Below are positions 18,201 through 19,897 of a stretch of DNA of 19,897 nt, one piece after another. Made by a program: the position numbers and the translations under genes. The notes under the pieces are model-generated. The model made no database searches and was not told the DNA's origin. It saw only the letters and a program-made list of their open reading frames with translations. This stretch comes from Saccoglossus kowalevskii (Eukaryota > Hemichordata > Enteropneusta > Harrimaniidae): NCBI RefSeq assembly GCF_000003605.2, contig NW_003135341.1, positions 446,275 to 466,171 on the forward strand, given 5' to 3'. The number at the start of each line of letters is the position of its first letter. The first letter of the stretch is position 1.

Positions 18201-18344
18201 CTTTCCGTTCGTCAGTCTTCTTCTTGGAAAAGGCAAGGGTGATCGCAGCATCATCTTGAGGGCCAACGTATTTAAATGGTATCCGATGACGAACCATATC
18301 ACTAAAATACTCCTTCGCCTCCTTGTTGGTGCTGGTACCCAAAC
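26..18344 (-). CDS. TOP2: DNA topoisomerase II, 19 exons, 5' end off-window
   Basis: This gene encodes the nuclear type IIA topoisomerase, which passes one duplex through a transient protein-linked break in another, using ATP; it acts in replication, chromosome condensation and segregation. Exons on the minus strand, 5' to 3': 18344-18142, 17087-16973, 15786-15665, 15010-14862, 14303-14072, 12334-12135, 11978-11843, 11118-10923, 10687-10449, 10092-10009, 9453-9271, 7735-7612, 5049-4873, 3316-3047, 2692-2573, 2498-2400, 2312-2202, 933-782, 274-26. They total 3161 nt and join in one frame of 1052 residues plus TAA. The order is winged-helix domain with catalytic Arg-Tyr, tower, coiled-coil C-gate, then a disordered acidic/basic tail. 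Start codon, ATPase, transducer and TOPRIM regions lie beyond 19897. Many invertebrates have a single TOP2; whether this one is closer to vertebrate TOP2A or TOP2B cannot be judged here. Family assignment is very secure; the least certain parts are exon 2400-2498 and the donor at 7612. Confidence 0.97.
275..781. other. TOP2 intron (274/782), mostly a MITE
   Basis: This 507-bp intron holds the TACTGT-ended element at 386-588. The remainder is AT-rich with no coding or RNA feature that I can see. Confidence 0.8.
386..588. mobile_element. TACTGT-ended MITE, copy 1
   Basis: About 203 bp with inverted ends. The left end is TACTGTAGAATACTTTATTT and the reverse complement of the right end is TACTGTGGAATACTTTATTT; pairing continues through TTCGCT.GGAATT.ATTTT.GCTGAA, roughly 45 bp in all. 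There is no coding capacity. The interior has the same order of short TTTTCGCTG/CAGCGAAAA-like motifs as copies at 15927 and 17337. Flanks suggest a TA target site (inference). Confidence 0.85.
782..933 (-). CDS. TOP2: TOP2 exon r: C-terminal domain, SDSD repeats
   Basis: It reads [50 protein letters not shown]. The alternation of SDSD runs and basic KK clusters resembles human tail segments such as SDSNFEKIV. The acceptor lies behind a C/T tract that includes nine Cs; the donor is AAG|GTATGA. Entry is phase 1 and exit phase 0; 152 nt. Its 5' half is duplicated at 2452-2498. Confidence 0.92.
1104..1124. repeat. Perfect 9-bp hairpin with TTC loop
   Basis: CAGACCACT (1104-1112), loop TTC, AGTGGTCTG (1116-1124). 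It lies in intronic repeat DNA; no function is assigned. Confidence 0.85.
1608..2175. repeat. Two tandem copies of a ~322-bp dispersed repeat
   Basis: Copy 1 starts GTACTAAATCTGAACAAAAT (1608) and copy 2 starts GTACCAAATTTGAATGAAAT (1930). The shared order continues: GAAATCCATCCATG-like, ACTGAGATC, GGTCCGGAAT, GATTTTGATGCATTTTCGGC, CGGATCATGAAA, TGAAGTTTGAACT, GAGATAC. Copy 2 is cut short by a GGACACACGGACGCACAC tail. Copy 1 contains a near-perfect hairpin AAATGGCCG...CGGCCATTT (1849-1871). A related repeat sits at 8690-9000. Confidence 0.85.
2202..2312 (-). CDS. TOP2: TOP2 exon q: C-terminal domain
   Basis: After two bases completing the shared codon it reads [36 protein letters not shown], leaving one G. 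Basic KTSKRKK and acidic SDSDDSE stretches are typical of the tail. The acceptor is CTATCACAG and the donor AAAG|GTAAAC. It has 111 nt, phase 1-1. A dispersed repeat ends about 25 nt past the donor. Confidence 0.88.
2400..2498 (-). CDS. TOP2: TOP2 exon p: probable partial duplicate exon, may be optional
   Basis: The first 57 nt of exon 782-933 are nearly repeated here, with one 6-nt deletion and about five substitutions, and the acceptor TTTTTCACAG is shared. It reads [14 protein letters not shown], then unrelated [18 protein letters not shown]. The second half lacks the Lys/Ser/Asp bias of the tail. The donor ACA|GTAAAC fits phase 1 and the exon is 99 nt (phase 1-1), so the transcript keeps frame with or without it. 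It could be a recruited exon, a cassette or a decayed pseudo-exon; RNA would decide. Confidence 0.6.
2573..2692 (-). CDS. TOP2: TOP2 exon o: C-terminal domain, GC donor
   Basis: The shared Pro codon is followed by [39 protein letters not shown]. It has Pro/Ala/Lys-rich composition like histone-H1-type tails. The acceptor is TTCCTGTGTAG. The only donor giving the required phase 1 exit is AAAAAAG|GCAAGT, a textbook GC-AG donor; the nearby GTTAAT would exit in phase 2. Length is 120 nt, phase 1-1. Confidence 0.85.
2693..3046. other. TOP2 intron (2692/3047), nothing recognised
   Basis: 354 bp of AT-rich sequence with short ATT runs; I see no element or coding feature. Confidence 0.7.
3047..3316 (-). 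CDS. TOP2: TOP2 exon n: acidic C-terminal domain exon
   Basis: It reads [80 protein letters not shown], then PKQPSKSKK. This is low-complexity, Ser/Asp-rich sequence with repeated (K)KYxF and SDDSF motifs, as expected of the disordered tail. The acceptor is TTTTAACAG and the donor AAAC|GTAAGT (consensus). It has 270 nt, phase 1 at both ends. I see no one-to-one match in vertebrate TOP2, so it may explain part of the longer tail. Confidence 0.9.
3317..4872. other. TOP2 intron (3316/4873)
   Basis: 1556 bp. It holds a 10-bp perfect inverted repeat TTTGAGTAAA/TTTACTCAAA (3904-3932), a TACTGT-ended element (4325-4522), a T run (4671-4680) and an A run near 4771-4786. No coding evidence: short open frames have no recognisable domain. 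Confidence 0.75.
4325..4522. mobile_element. TACTGTAAA-ended MITE, diverged relative
   Basis: It starts TACTGTAAAACCATTTATTT TCACT and ends ATATATTTACAGTA. The inner right arm (GCAAAATTAAAAACCAGTGA) resembles the inner arms of the 386 and 17337 copies. The length (198 bp) matches that family. The arms are more degenerate than in the other copies. Confidence 0.65.
4873..5049 (-). CDS. TOP2: TOP2 exon m: C-terminal domain, LSFKP/NPW motif
   Basis: After two bases completing Gly it reads [58 protein letters not shown]. The [20 protein letters not shown] run aligns with human KQTTLAFKPIKKGKKRNPWPDSESD, the best-conserved motif of the C-terminal domain. The acceptor is TTTTTGCAG and the donor ACAG|GTATGT. 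It is a phase 1-1 exon of 177 nt, so skipping would keep frame. The SD-rich run fits a casein-kinase-2-type acidic region (inference). Confidence 0.93.
5334..5457. repeat. Imperfect foldback element
   Basis: The left arm GGTGGTTGTCGCGCAGCGCG continues TGTTCGAAT. The reverse complement of the right arm reads AGTGGTCGTCGCGCCGCATC, CTGTTCGATAT. The GC content contrasts with the AT-rich flanks. A similar arm occurs near 16304-16345 (TGGTGGTCGCCGTGCAACAC). Confidence 0.55.
6471..6500. repeat. G13 run followed by (TCGG)n
   Basis: Thirteen G (6471-6483) run straight into TCGGTCGGTCGGTCG, a tetranucleotide microsatellite. Confidence 0.9.
7612..7735 (-). CDS. TOP2: TOP2 exon l: C-terminal domain, donor uncertain
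   Basis: It reads [41 protein letters not shown] and leaves one G (phase 1). The LAERLAKK segment corresponds to the basic helix before the LAFKP segment in human. The acceptor is TTTTTTCAG. The donor chosen, CTTG|GTACGG, is weak but is the only GT giving the phase 1 exit that the next exon needs. A GC donor at AAAG|GCAAAG, 14 nt upstream, would also keep phase and drop part of GKANT. Confidence 0.8.
7826..7935. repeat. Dispersed repeat, copy 1 (second at 10706-10795)
   Basis: ATTATTATACATCTGTCACC, then CATAAGTTATAGCGTGTCGT and CATCCTACCATAT recur in the same order at 10706-10795 as ATTATTATACATTGGTCACC, CATAAGTTACAGCATGTCGT and CATCCTACCATAT. The family is not identified. Confidence 0.75.
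8077..8215. mobile_element. Foldback MITE-like element
   Basis: The left arm AAGGTTATTGCGAGAATACA continues GCGAAGTATGCAC. The reverse complement of the right arm is GAGGTTATTATGAGGATACC, GAAAAGTATGCAC. The arms are about 34 bp and bound a GC-richer 70-bp centre. It has no coding capacity. Confidence 0.7.
8423..9054. mobile_element. Hairpin-ended non-autonomous element
   Basis: The probable 5' end is AAGTCATTGTTAATGACAC (GTCATT/AATGAC hairpin 8425-8439), which also occurs at 1021-1040. The body contains AAAATGGTCGCCAGTCGGCC and the GTTTGAATGAAATCCGTC...CCGAGATATAGCTCCGGACG tail. The 3' end is a strong hairpin: AGTCCTCGTT, bulge TT, CAGAC, loop TTC, GTCTG, AACGAGGACT (9018-9052). The exact 5' boundary is uncertain. 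Confidence 0.65.
9018..9052. repeat. 3' terminal hairpin, 10 + 5 bp stem
   Basis: AGTCCTCGTT pairs perfectly with AACGAGGACT; after a 2-nt bulge on one side, CAGAC pairs with GTCTG over a TTC loop. It has the same plan as the hairpin at 19360-19390. Confidence 0.85.
9271..9453 (-). CDS. TOP2: TOP2 exon k: start of C-terminal domain
   Basis: It reads [61 protein letters not shown]. The [11 protein letters not shown] segment matches human LPSPRGQRVIPRI, marking the junction of core and tail. The basic stretches KGKRKK and KGRGRK resemble nuclear-localisation or DNA-contact patches, which is inference. The acceptor is CTTTCCAG and the donor AAG|GTTGGT, phase 0; 61 codons. Confidence 0.94.
9454..10008. 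other. TOP2 intron (9453/10009)
   Basis: 555 bp. A G13 run occurs at 9666-9678; otherwise nothing is recognised. Confidence 0.7.
10009..10092 (-). CDS. TOP2: TOP2 exon j: end of catalytic core
   Basis: Twenty-eight codons read [28 protein letters not shown]. They match the human KSPSDLWKEDLATFIEELE segment that closes the coiled coil. The acceptor is TTTTTCAG and the donor GAA|GTAAGA; both junctions are phase 0. It is the shortest exon of the gene in this window and the last of the conserved catalytic core. Confidence 0.96.
10093..10448. other. TOP2 intron (10092/10449), nothing recognised
   Basis: 356 bp without inverted repeats, coding potential or shared repeats that I can detect by eye. 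Confidence 0.65.
10449..10687 (-). CDS. TOP2: TOP2 exon i: C-gate and returning coiled coil
   Basis: It reads [28 protein letters not shown], an acidic variable insert ([10 protein letters not shown]), then [30 protein letters not shown]. Human [15 protein letters not shown] and FNYLLDMPLWYLTKEKKDEL align directly. The acceptor is TTTCGACAG and the donor AAG|GTAAAA, phase 0. This is the C-gate dimerisation region, followed by the second coiled-coil helix. Confidence 0.97.
10706..10795. repeat. Dispersed repeat, copy 2 (first at 7826-7935)
   Basis: It shares ordered motifs with 7826-7935 in the same orientation. It sits in the short intron 10688-10922 between two conserved TOP2 exons. Confidence 0.75.
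10923..11118 (-). CDS. TOP2: TOP2 exon h: coiled coil, first helix
   Basis: It reads [20 protein letters not shown], then [44 protein letters not shown]. This is the long ascending helix and start of the coiled coil that carries the C-gate dimer interface; human has FFELRLKYYGLRKEWLLGML. The acceptor is TTTTTGCAG; the donor ATCG|GTAGGT is phase 1 and joins to make the Glu of ENK. Confidence 0.97.
11119..11842. other. TOP2 intron (11118/11843)
   Basis: 724 bp of AT-rich sequence. The only structure noted is a short direct repeat, TTTGACTCCTTAGGA and TCTGACTCCCTAGGA, near 11701-11745. Confidence 0.65.
11843..11978 (-). CDS. TOP2: TOP2 exon g: tower to C-gate
   Basis: After one base completing Thr it reads [45 protein letters not shown]. 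Human has [17 protein letters not shown] and GLHKVFKLQ at the same place. The acceptor is GGTTACAG and the donor AGT|GTAAGT, phase 0. The join to VLFD in the next exon is one residue shorter than human CNSMVLFD, which is within family variation. Confidence 0.96.
12135..12334 (-). CDS. TOP2: TOP2 exon f: tower domain
   Basis: The exon reads [65 protein letters not shown], co-linear with human LPSYKNFKGTIEEL and ISELPVRTWTQTYKE. The acceptor is TTCACAG; the donor AC|GTAAGT leaves two bases (phase 2) that join the next exon as Thr. It has 66 codons plus two bases. The large intron just upstream (12335-14071) carries the hAT insertion. Confidence 0.97.
12676..12692 (+). repeat. hAT left terminal inverted repeat
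   Basis: CAGTGTTGGAAATTAAC; the partner is at 13562-13578. The CAG start is typical of hAT ends. Confidence 0.88.
12995..13418 (+). pseudogene. hAT transposase remnant: zinc-finger start fused to acidic tail
   Basis: One frame (12995-13267) contains [33 protein letters not shown]. This matches the RxFQxxW...WL.FD...M.C..CR pattern of the N-terminal zinc finger found on hAT-type and C17orf113-like proteins. A different frame, open from 13212 to a TGA at 13416-13418, encodes a Ser/Asp/Glu-rich C-terminus ending [15 protein letters not shown]. It is followed by AATAAA at 13429-13434, a plausible poly(A) signal. The frame change and the absence of the rest of the finger, the catalytic domain and the dimerisation domain suggest an internal deletion joining the two ends of a transposase gene. 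I see no intact start codon. The family call for the finger is inference from the motif. Confidence 0.65.
13562..13578 (-). repeat. hAT right terminal inverted repeat
   Basis: GTTAATTTCGAACACTG; it differs from the left end at one position. The 8-bp target duplication copy follows directly. Confidence 0.88.
14072..14303 (-). CDS. TOP2: TOP2 exon e: tower domain, DNA-bending isoleucine
   Basis: One base completes a Ser codon, then [44 protein letters not shown] and DGEEPLPM follow. In yeast and human enzymes the Ile of AEGIGTGW wedges into and bends the gate DNA; the matching ATT codon is at 14170-14168. The acceptor is TTTCACAG and the donor ATG|GTAAAT, phase 0. It has 77 codons plus one base. 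Confidence 0.97.
14304..14861. other. TOP2 intron (14303/14862), nothing recognised
   Basis: 558 bp. Short G-rich tracts lie near 14756-14767. No element or gene is evident. Confidence 0.65.
14862..15010 (-). CDS. TOP2: TOP2 exon d: catalytic tyrosine exon
   Basis: The exon reads [19 protein letters not shown], then [28 protein letters not shown]. The Arg-Tyr pair in PRYIFTML matches human Arg804-Tyr805; the Tyr codon TAC lies at 14881-14879 and Arg (AGA) at 14884-14882. This tyrosine forms the covalent 5'-phosphotyrosyl link to cleaved DNA in the family. The acceptor TTTTTTGCAG is strong and the donor is CTCAG|GTGAAT, phase 2, so Ser is split across the junction. The catalytic residues are intact. 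Confidence 0.98.
15011..15664. other. TOP2 intron (15010/15665) with an old MITE
   Basis: 654 bp; a degenerate inverted-repeat element lies at 15388-15594. The rest is AT-rich with no coding feature. Confidence 0.65.
15388..15594. mobile_element. Degenerate CTGTAAACTC-ended MITE
   Basis: It begins CTGTAAACTCATTAATTATT CACCTG and ends CCAGTGAAAATAACAGGAGT TTAACCTACAG, with TTTCGCTGG/CCAGTGAAA-type inner arms. The left end resembles the start at 19719 (TACTGTAAAGGGGGTAATTA TTCACTGG). Arms are weak, so age or assignment is uncertain. Confidence 0.5.
15665..15786 (-). CDS. TOP2: TOP2 exon c: winged-helix domain
   Basis: Forty codons follow two bases that complete the shared Gly. It reads [10 protein letters not shown], then [20 protein letters not shown] and ends YHHGE, nearly identical to the human protein. 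This is the winged-helix core that grips the gate DNA next to the active-site tyrosine. The acceptor is ACAACAG and the donor GAG|GTAAGT, phase 0. Confidence 0.97.
15927..16114. mobile_element. TACTGT-ended MITE, copy 2
   Basis: It starts TACTGTAATGGAATTTATTT TCGCTG and ends AAACGAAAATAAAGTATTTT ACATTA. Interior motifs (TTTTGTATGGAATTTCACTG, GGATTTTATTTTCACTGAAT, TCATTCAACGAAA) appear in the same order in copy 3 at 17337 and, reversed, in copy 1 at 386. The right end has mutated from ACAGTA. Confidence 0.8.
16732..16883. mobile_element. ATAGACCATATC-ended MITE
   Basis: The left arm ATAGACCATATCCTAATTTC continues AAATTATAGTG. The reverse complement of the right arm is ATAGACCATATCACAATTCC, AAATCATAGTG. 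The arms are about 31 bp with five mismatches, and the element is about 152 bp. It has no coding capacity. Confidence 0.75.
16973..17087 (-). CDS. TOP2: TOP2 exon b: entry to winged-helix domain
   Basis: The exon begins [20 protein letters not shown] and ends [11 protein letters not shown], matching human YNDFINKELILFS and [12 protein letters not shown]. The acceptor is TTTCAG after a short pyrimidine tract; the donor is GGATG|GTAAGT, leaving one G (phase 1) that joins the next exon to make Gly. It has 38 codons plus one base. This stretch leads from the TOPRIM linker into the DNA-binding winged-helix domain. Confidence 0.96.
17262..17338. mobile_element. 77-bp palindromic mini-element
   Basis: TACCGTAAAATCTGTAT at the left and ATACAGATTTTACAGTA at the right are inverted copies with one mismatch. 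It shares its terminal TA with the next element, forming the perfect palindrome ATTTTACAGTACTGTAAAAT (17328-17347). Confidence 0.7.
17337..17540. mobile_element. TACTGT-ended MITE, copy 3
   Basis: It starts TACTGTAAAATACTTTATTA and ends AATAAAGTATTTTACAGTA; the reverse complement of the right end agrees with the left over about 19 bp, and inner arms continue. The length (204 bp) and interior order match copies at 386 and 15927, so this is one family. Confidence 0.85.
18142..18344 (-). CDS. TOP2: TOP2 exon a: linker after TOPRIM (GLGTST segment)
   Basis: The exon starts with two bases completing a Gly codon (phase 1) and reads [16 protein letters not shown], then [14 protein letters not shown], ending GLSD. 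These match the segment following TOPRIM in animal topoisomerase II (human GLGTSTSKEAKEYF). The acceptor is TTTATATAG and the donor is GAT|GTAAGT, phase 0. It has 67 full codons. It is the most 5' exon visible: the preceding exon should end in the YYKG segment, and I did not find that sequence between 18345 and 19897. Confidence 0.96.
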
Positions 18345-18654
18345 CTATATAAACACAAAAACAGTAAGATTTAATGCTAACATTTTTCATCTTTTACATA
18401 CTGAAAAGTCATTGTCATTACCGTTAAAGTTCTAATATAAACTGCATACGTAATAGTAACCACACCCCCAATTCCGGCTTCAGAATTAAAGAGTGCTTAA
18501 CAAAAACTGAGAACTTCAAAAGTACCCATTACTAACCGCACACCCAATTCAACAAGACTGTGACCGACTTTGTGACTTTGTTTCAACCAGCTGGTCCAAA
18601 GCGGCATTGTTCCTAATTTCATTCATTTGTTTCGACAACGACAATTTCTCGATT

Positions 18655-18678
18655 AAAAAAAAAAAAAAAAAAAAAAAA
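18655..18678. repeat. A24 homopolymer
   Basis: Twenty-four A on the plus strand inside a TOP2 intron. It could be a microsatellite or an old retroelement tail; no element body is recognised beside it. Confidence 0.85.
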
Positions 18679-18909
18679 TCGACCAGTTTTTCCATGGAAA
18701 TCGAAAGCCAAAAGATCACACTACATTTTCAGTAAATCTCTCCAGTGTTGCGTTTACCCTGAGGTAGCTGAACTGTCATTAACATATTTAGATTTTGATC
18801 GGTTAATTAGCGACTTGACCTATCCAGTCAATAAACAAGTCTCGTGTGCATTACACAAGCAGCCTGTCGATCGAGATAGCTCCGCTGTTAGCAATGCACA
18901 TGGCAATTA

Positions 18910-19312
18910 AAGAACAGAAGATATCATTAGAAAATTAACAAATCTGAGAGAGGTCCACATGTAGTACCTATGTGTATAATATATCAAAGCAATTGGACTT
19001 GCGGTTTTCAACAAGAAATTGAAAATATCACTTTTTACCAAAAATATTCACCAAAATTAGAGAATTAAAGATATCATCATGAAATAAACAAATCTGAGAG
19101 AGGTCCACATGTAGTACCTATATATGTAATATCAAAGCAATTGGACTTGGGGTTTTTAACAAGAAGTTGAAAATATCACTTTTTACCCAAAATGACAAAA
19201 ATATTCACCAAAATTAGAGAATTGAAGATATCATGAAATGAACAAATCTGAGAGAGGTACATATACACCAAGTATCAAAGCATTCAGGCTTGTAGTTTTC
19301 AAGAAGAAGTCG
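18910..19312. repeat. Three tandem units of ~152 bp
   Basis: AACAAATCTGAGAGAGGTCC recurs, with its AATCTGAGAG core at 18941, 19091 and 19245 (spacing 150 and 154). Units share GATATCAT, AGTACCTAT, TATCAAAGCAATTGGACTTG, AACAAGAAGTTGAAAATATC and ATTCACCAAAATTAGAGAAT. The third unit is shorter and more diverged. Confidence 0.88.
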
Positions 19313-19359
19313 AAAAAGTAAAACATTGACACGGACGACGAACAATCACTGGCATGATA

Positions 19360-19390
19360 AGCTCCGCTCGACAAAGTCGACAGCGGAGCT
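19360..19390. repeat. 3' terminal hairpin, 9 + 4 bp stem
   Basis: AGCTCCGCT and AGCGGAGCT pair perfectly; inside them CGAC pairs with GTCG over an AAA loop, with a 2-nt AC bulge on the 3' side. It has the same plan as 9018-9052. Confidence 0.88.
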
Positions 19391-19718
19391 AAAAACATGG
19401 CGGATATCCTATGGTATAGACAGTTTACATGTGACTGAAATCAGTCGCTTACCTTGAAACTAAGTTGAATTTTACTTGCATTTCATAACACTTCAACCGA
19501 TTTATTTTTTGTGCGTTATTATAATAACTACTGAATAATAATCACCAATTTCAACACTTCAAAAACAAGTAAGCTATTCACCTGTGAACCACAGCATGGC
19601 CAGATTGCACTATCGTACTGTGATCATTTGCTACTAAGCAGTGCATTCATGTTTGTTTTTATTTCAAACTTGTTAGAATATACTTTTCATTAACAAGAAA
19701 ATTAAAAAAATAAATGCA

Positions 19719-19897
19719 TACTGTAAAGGGGGTAATTATTCACTGGGTTTTTCAACATTTCGTAACGCCTACTTTAGAACCAAAGTAAGGCCTTTCACTC
19801 TTCCCTGACGCCTATTCAAGAAATTGTACGGTGTATTGTTTGTTTTGTGCGAGTGATGTGGGCAAAAAATGACCACGCCCATTTGGTAATTGCAATA
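19719..19897. mobile_element. Possible MITE start cut by the window edge
   Basis: TACTGTAAAGGGGGTAATTA TTCACTGGGTTTTTC resembles the left ends of the elements at 4325 and 15388. The other end is not in view. Confidence 0.4.

Larger units (their letters stand above)
18877..19391. mobile_element. Helentron-associated-like element (candidate)
   Basis: About 515 bp. The left end TAGCTCCGCTGT (18877-18888) is the exact inverse of ACAGCGGAGCTA (19380-19391). The right end is also one arm of a strong terminal hairpin (19360-19390). The middle is three ~152-bp tandem units. Inverted ends, central tandem repeats and a 3' hairpin are together the plan of Helentron-associated interspersed elements; assigning it there is inference. 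No coding sequence is present. Confidence 0.6.
18345..19897. other. TOP2 intron continuing past the window edge
   Basis: 1553 bp upstream of the first visible exon. It contains an A24 run (18655-18678), the hairpin-ended element at 18877-19391, and a TACTGTAAAGG element start at 19719. I looked for an exon ending in the YYKG segment and found none, so the next TOP2 exon is outside. Confidence 0.75.

Noticed and set aside
18655-18678. A24 run as a retrotransposon or SINE tail
   Set aside because: No element body, promoter boxes or target duplication is visible next to it.
18910-19312. Tandem array considered as CRISPR
   Set aside because: Units are ~152 bp, contiguous and diverged, with no short repeat/unique spacer pattern, and the DNA is eukaryotic.
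19441-19500. Possible upstream TOP2 exon with donor TTCAAG|GTAAGC
   Set aside because: The frame needed to join the next exon (phase 1) contains a TAG stop, and the sequence does not encode the expected YYKG segment.

Overview
This is animal genomic DNA: AT-rich, intron-dense and full of short mobile elements. It carries one recognisable host gene, DNA topoisomerase II (TOP2), on the minus strand. GT-AG introns, phase-matched exons and residue identities to animal topoisomerase II support this. The repeat landscape (TACTGT-ended inverted-repeat elements, GGCCGCCAGTCGGCC-type repeats, hairpin-ended elements with internal tandem repeats) is typical of marine invertebrate genomes. I cannot name the phylum from this sequence alone.

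TOP2 reads from high to low coordinates. I assembled 19 exons between 18344 and 26. They join in one open frame of 3159 nt after the first partial codon (1052 residues plus stop), with every splice phase agreeing. The window opens just after the TOPRIM domain, at the GLGTST segment. The start codon, ATPase domain, transducer and TOPRIM (about 615 residues by comparison with the human enzyme) lie beyond 19897. Exons at 18344-10009 encode the winged-helix domain with the catalytic Arg-Tyr pair (Tyr codon 14881-14879), the tower and the coiled-coil/C-gate. Exons at 9453-26 encode a long, disordered, Lys- and Ser/Asp-rich C-terminal domain. Its two ends match vertebrate TOP2: the LSFKP...NPW segment and the acidic KY...DEDD tail. 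It appears about 140 residues longer than in the human enzyme.

Five consecutive C-terminal exons (4873-5049, 3047-3316, 2573-2692, 2400-2498, 2202-2312) are all phase 1 at both ends and multiples of three, so each could be skipped or duplicated without a frameshift. Exon 2400-2498 begins as a near copy of exon 782-933 and ends in unrelated sequence. Exon 2573-2692 uses a GC donor.

The introns hold most of the novelty. There is a 903-bp non-autonomous hAT element (12676-13578) with 17-bp terminal inverted repeats, an 8-bp target duplication and leftover zinc-finger and acidic-tail coding sequence. A 515-bp element (18877-19391) has 12-bp inverted ends, three internal ~152-bp tandem units and a 3' terminal hairpin, an architecture like Helentron-associated elements. 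A second element (about 8423-9054) ends in the same kind of hairpin. There are several TACTGT-ended MITEs (386-588, 4325-4522, 15927-16114, 17337-17540), other foldback elements (16732-16883, 8077-8215, 17262-17338, 5334-5457), a two-copy 322-bp tandem repeat (1608-2175) and four G/C homopolymers of 12-14 bp. I found no RNA genes, CRISPR array, prokaryotic feature or second intact protein-coding gene.
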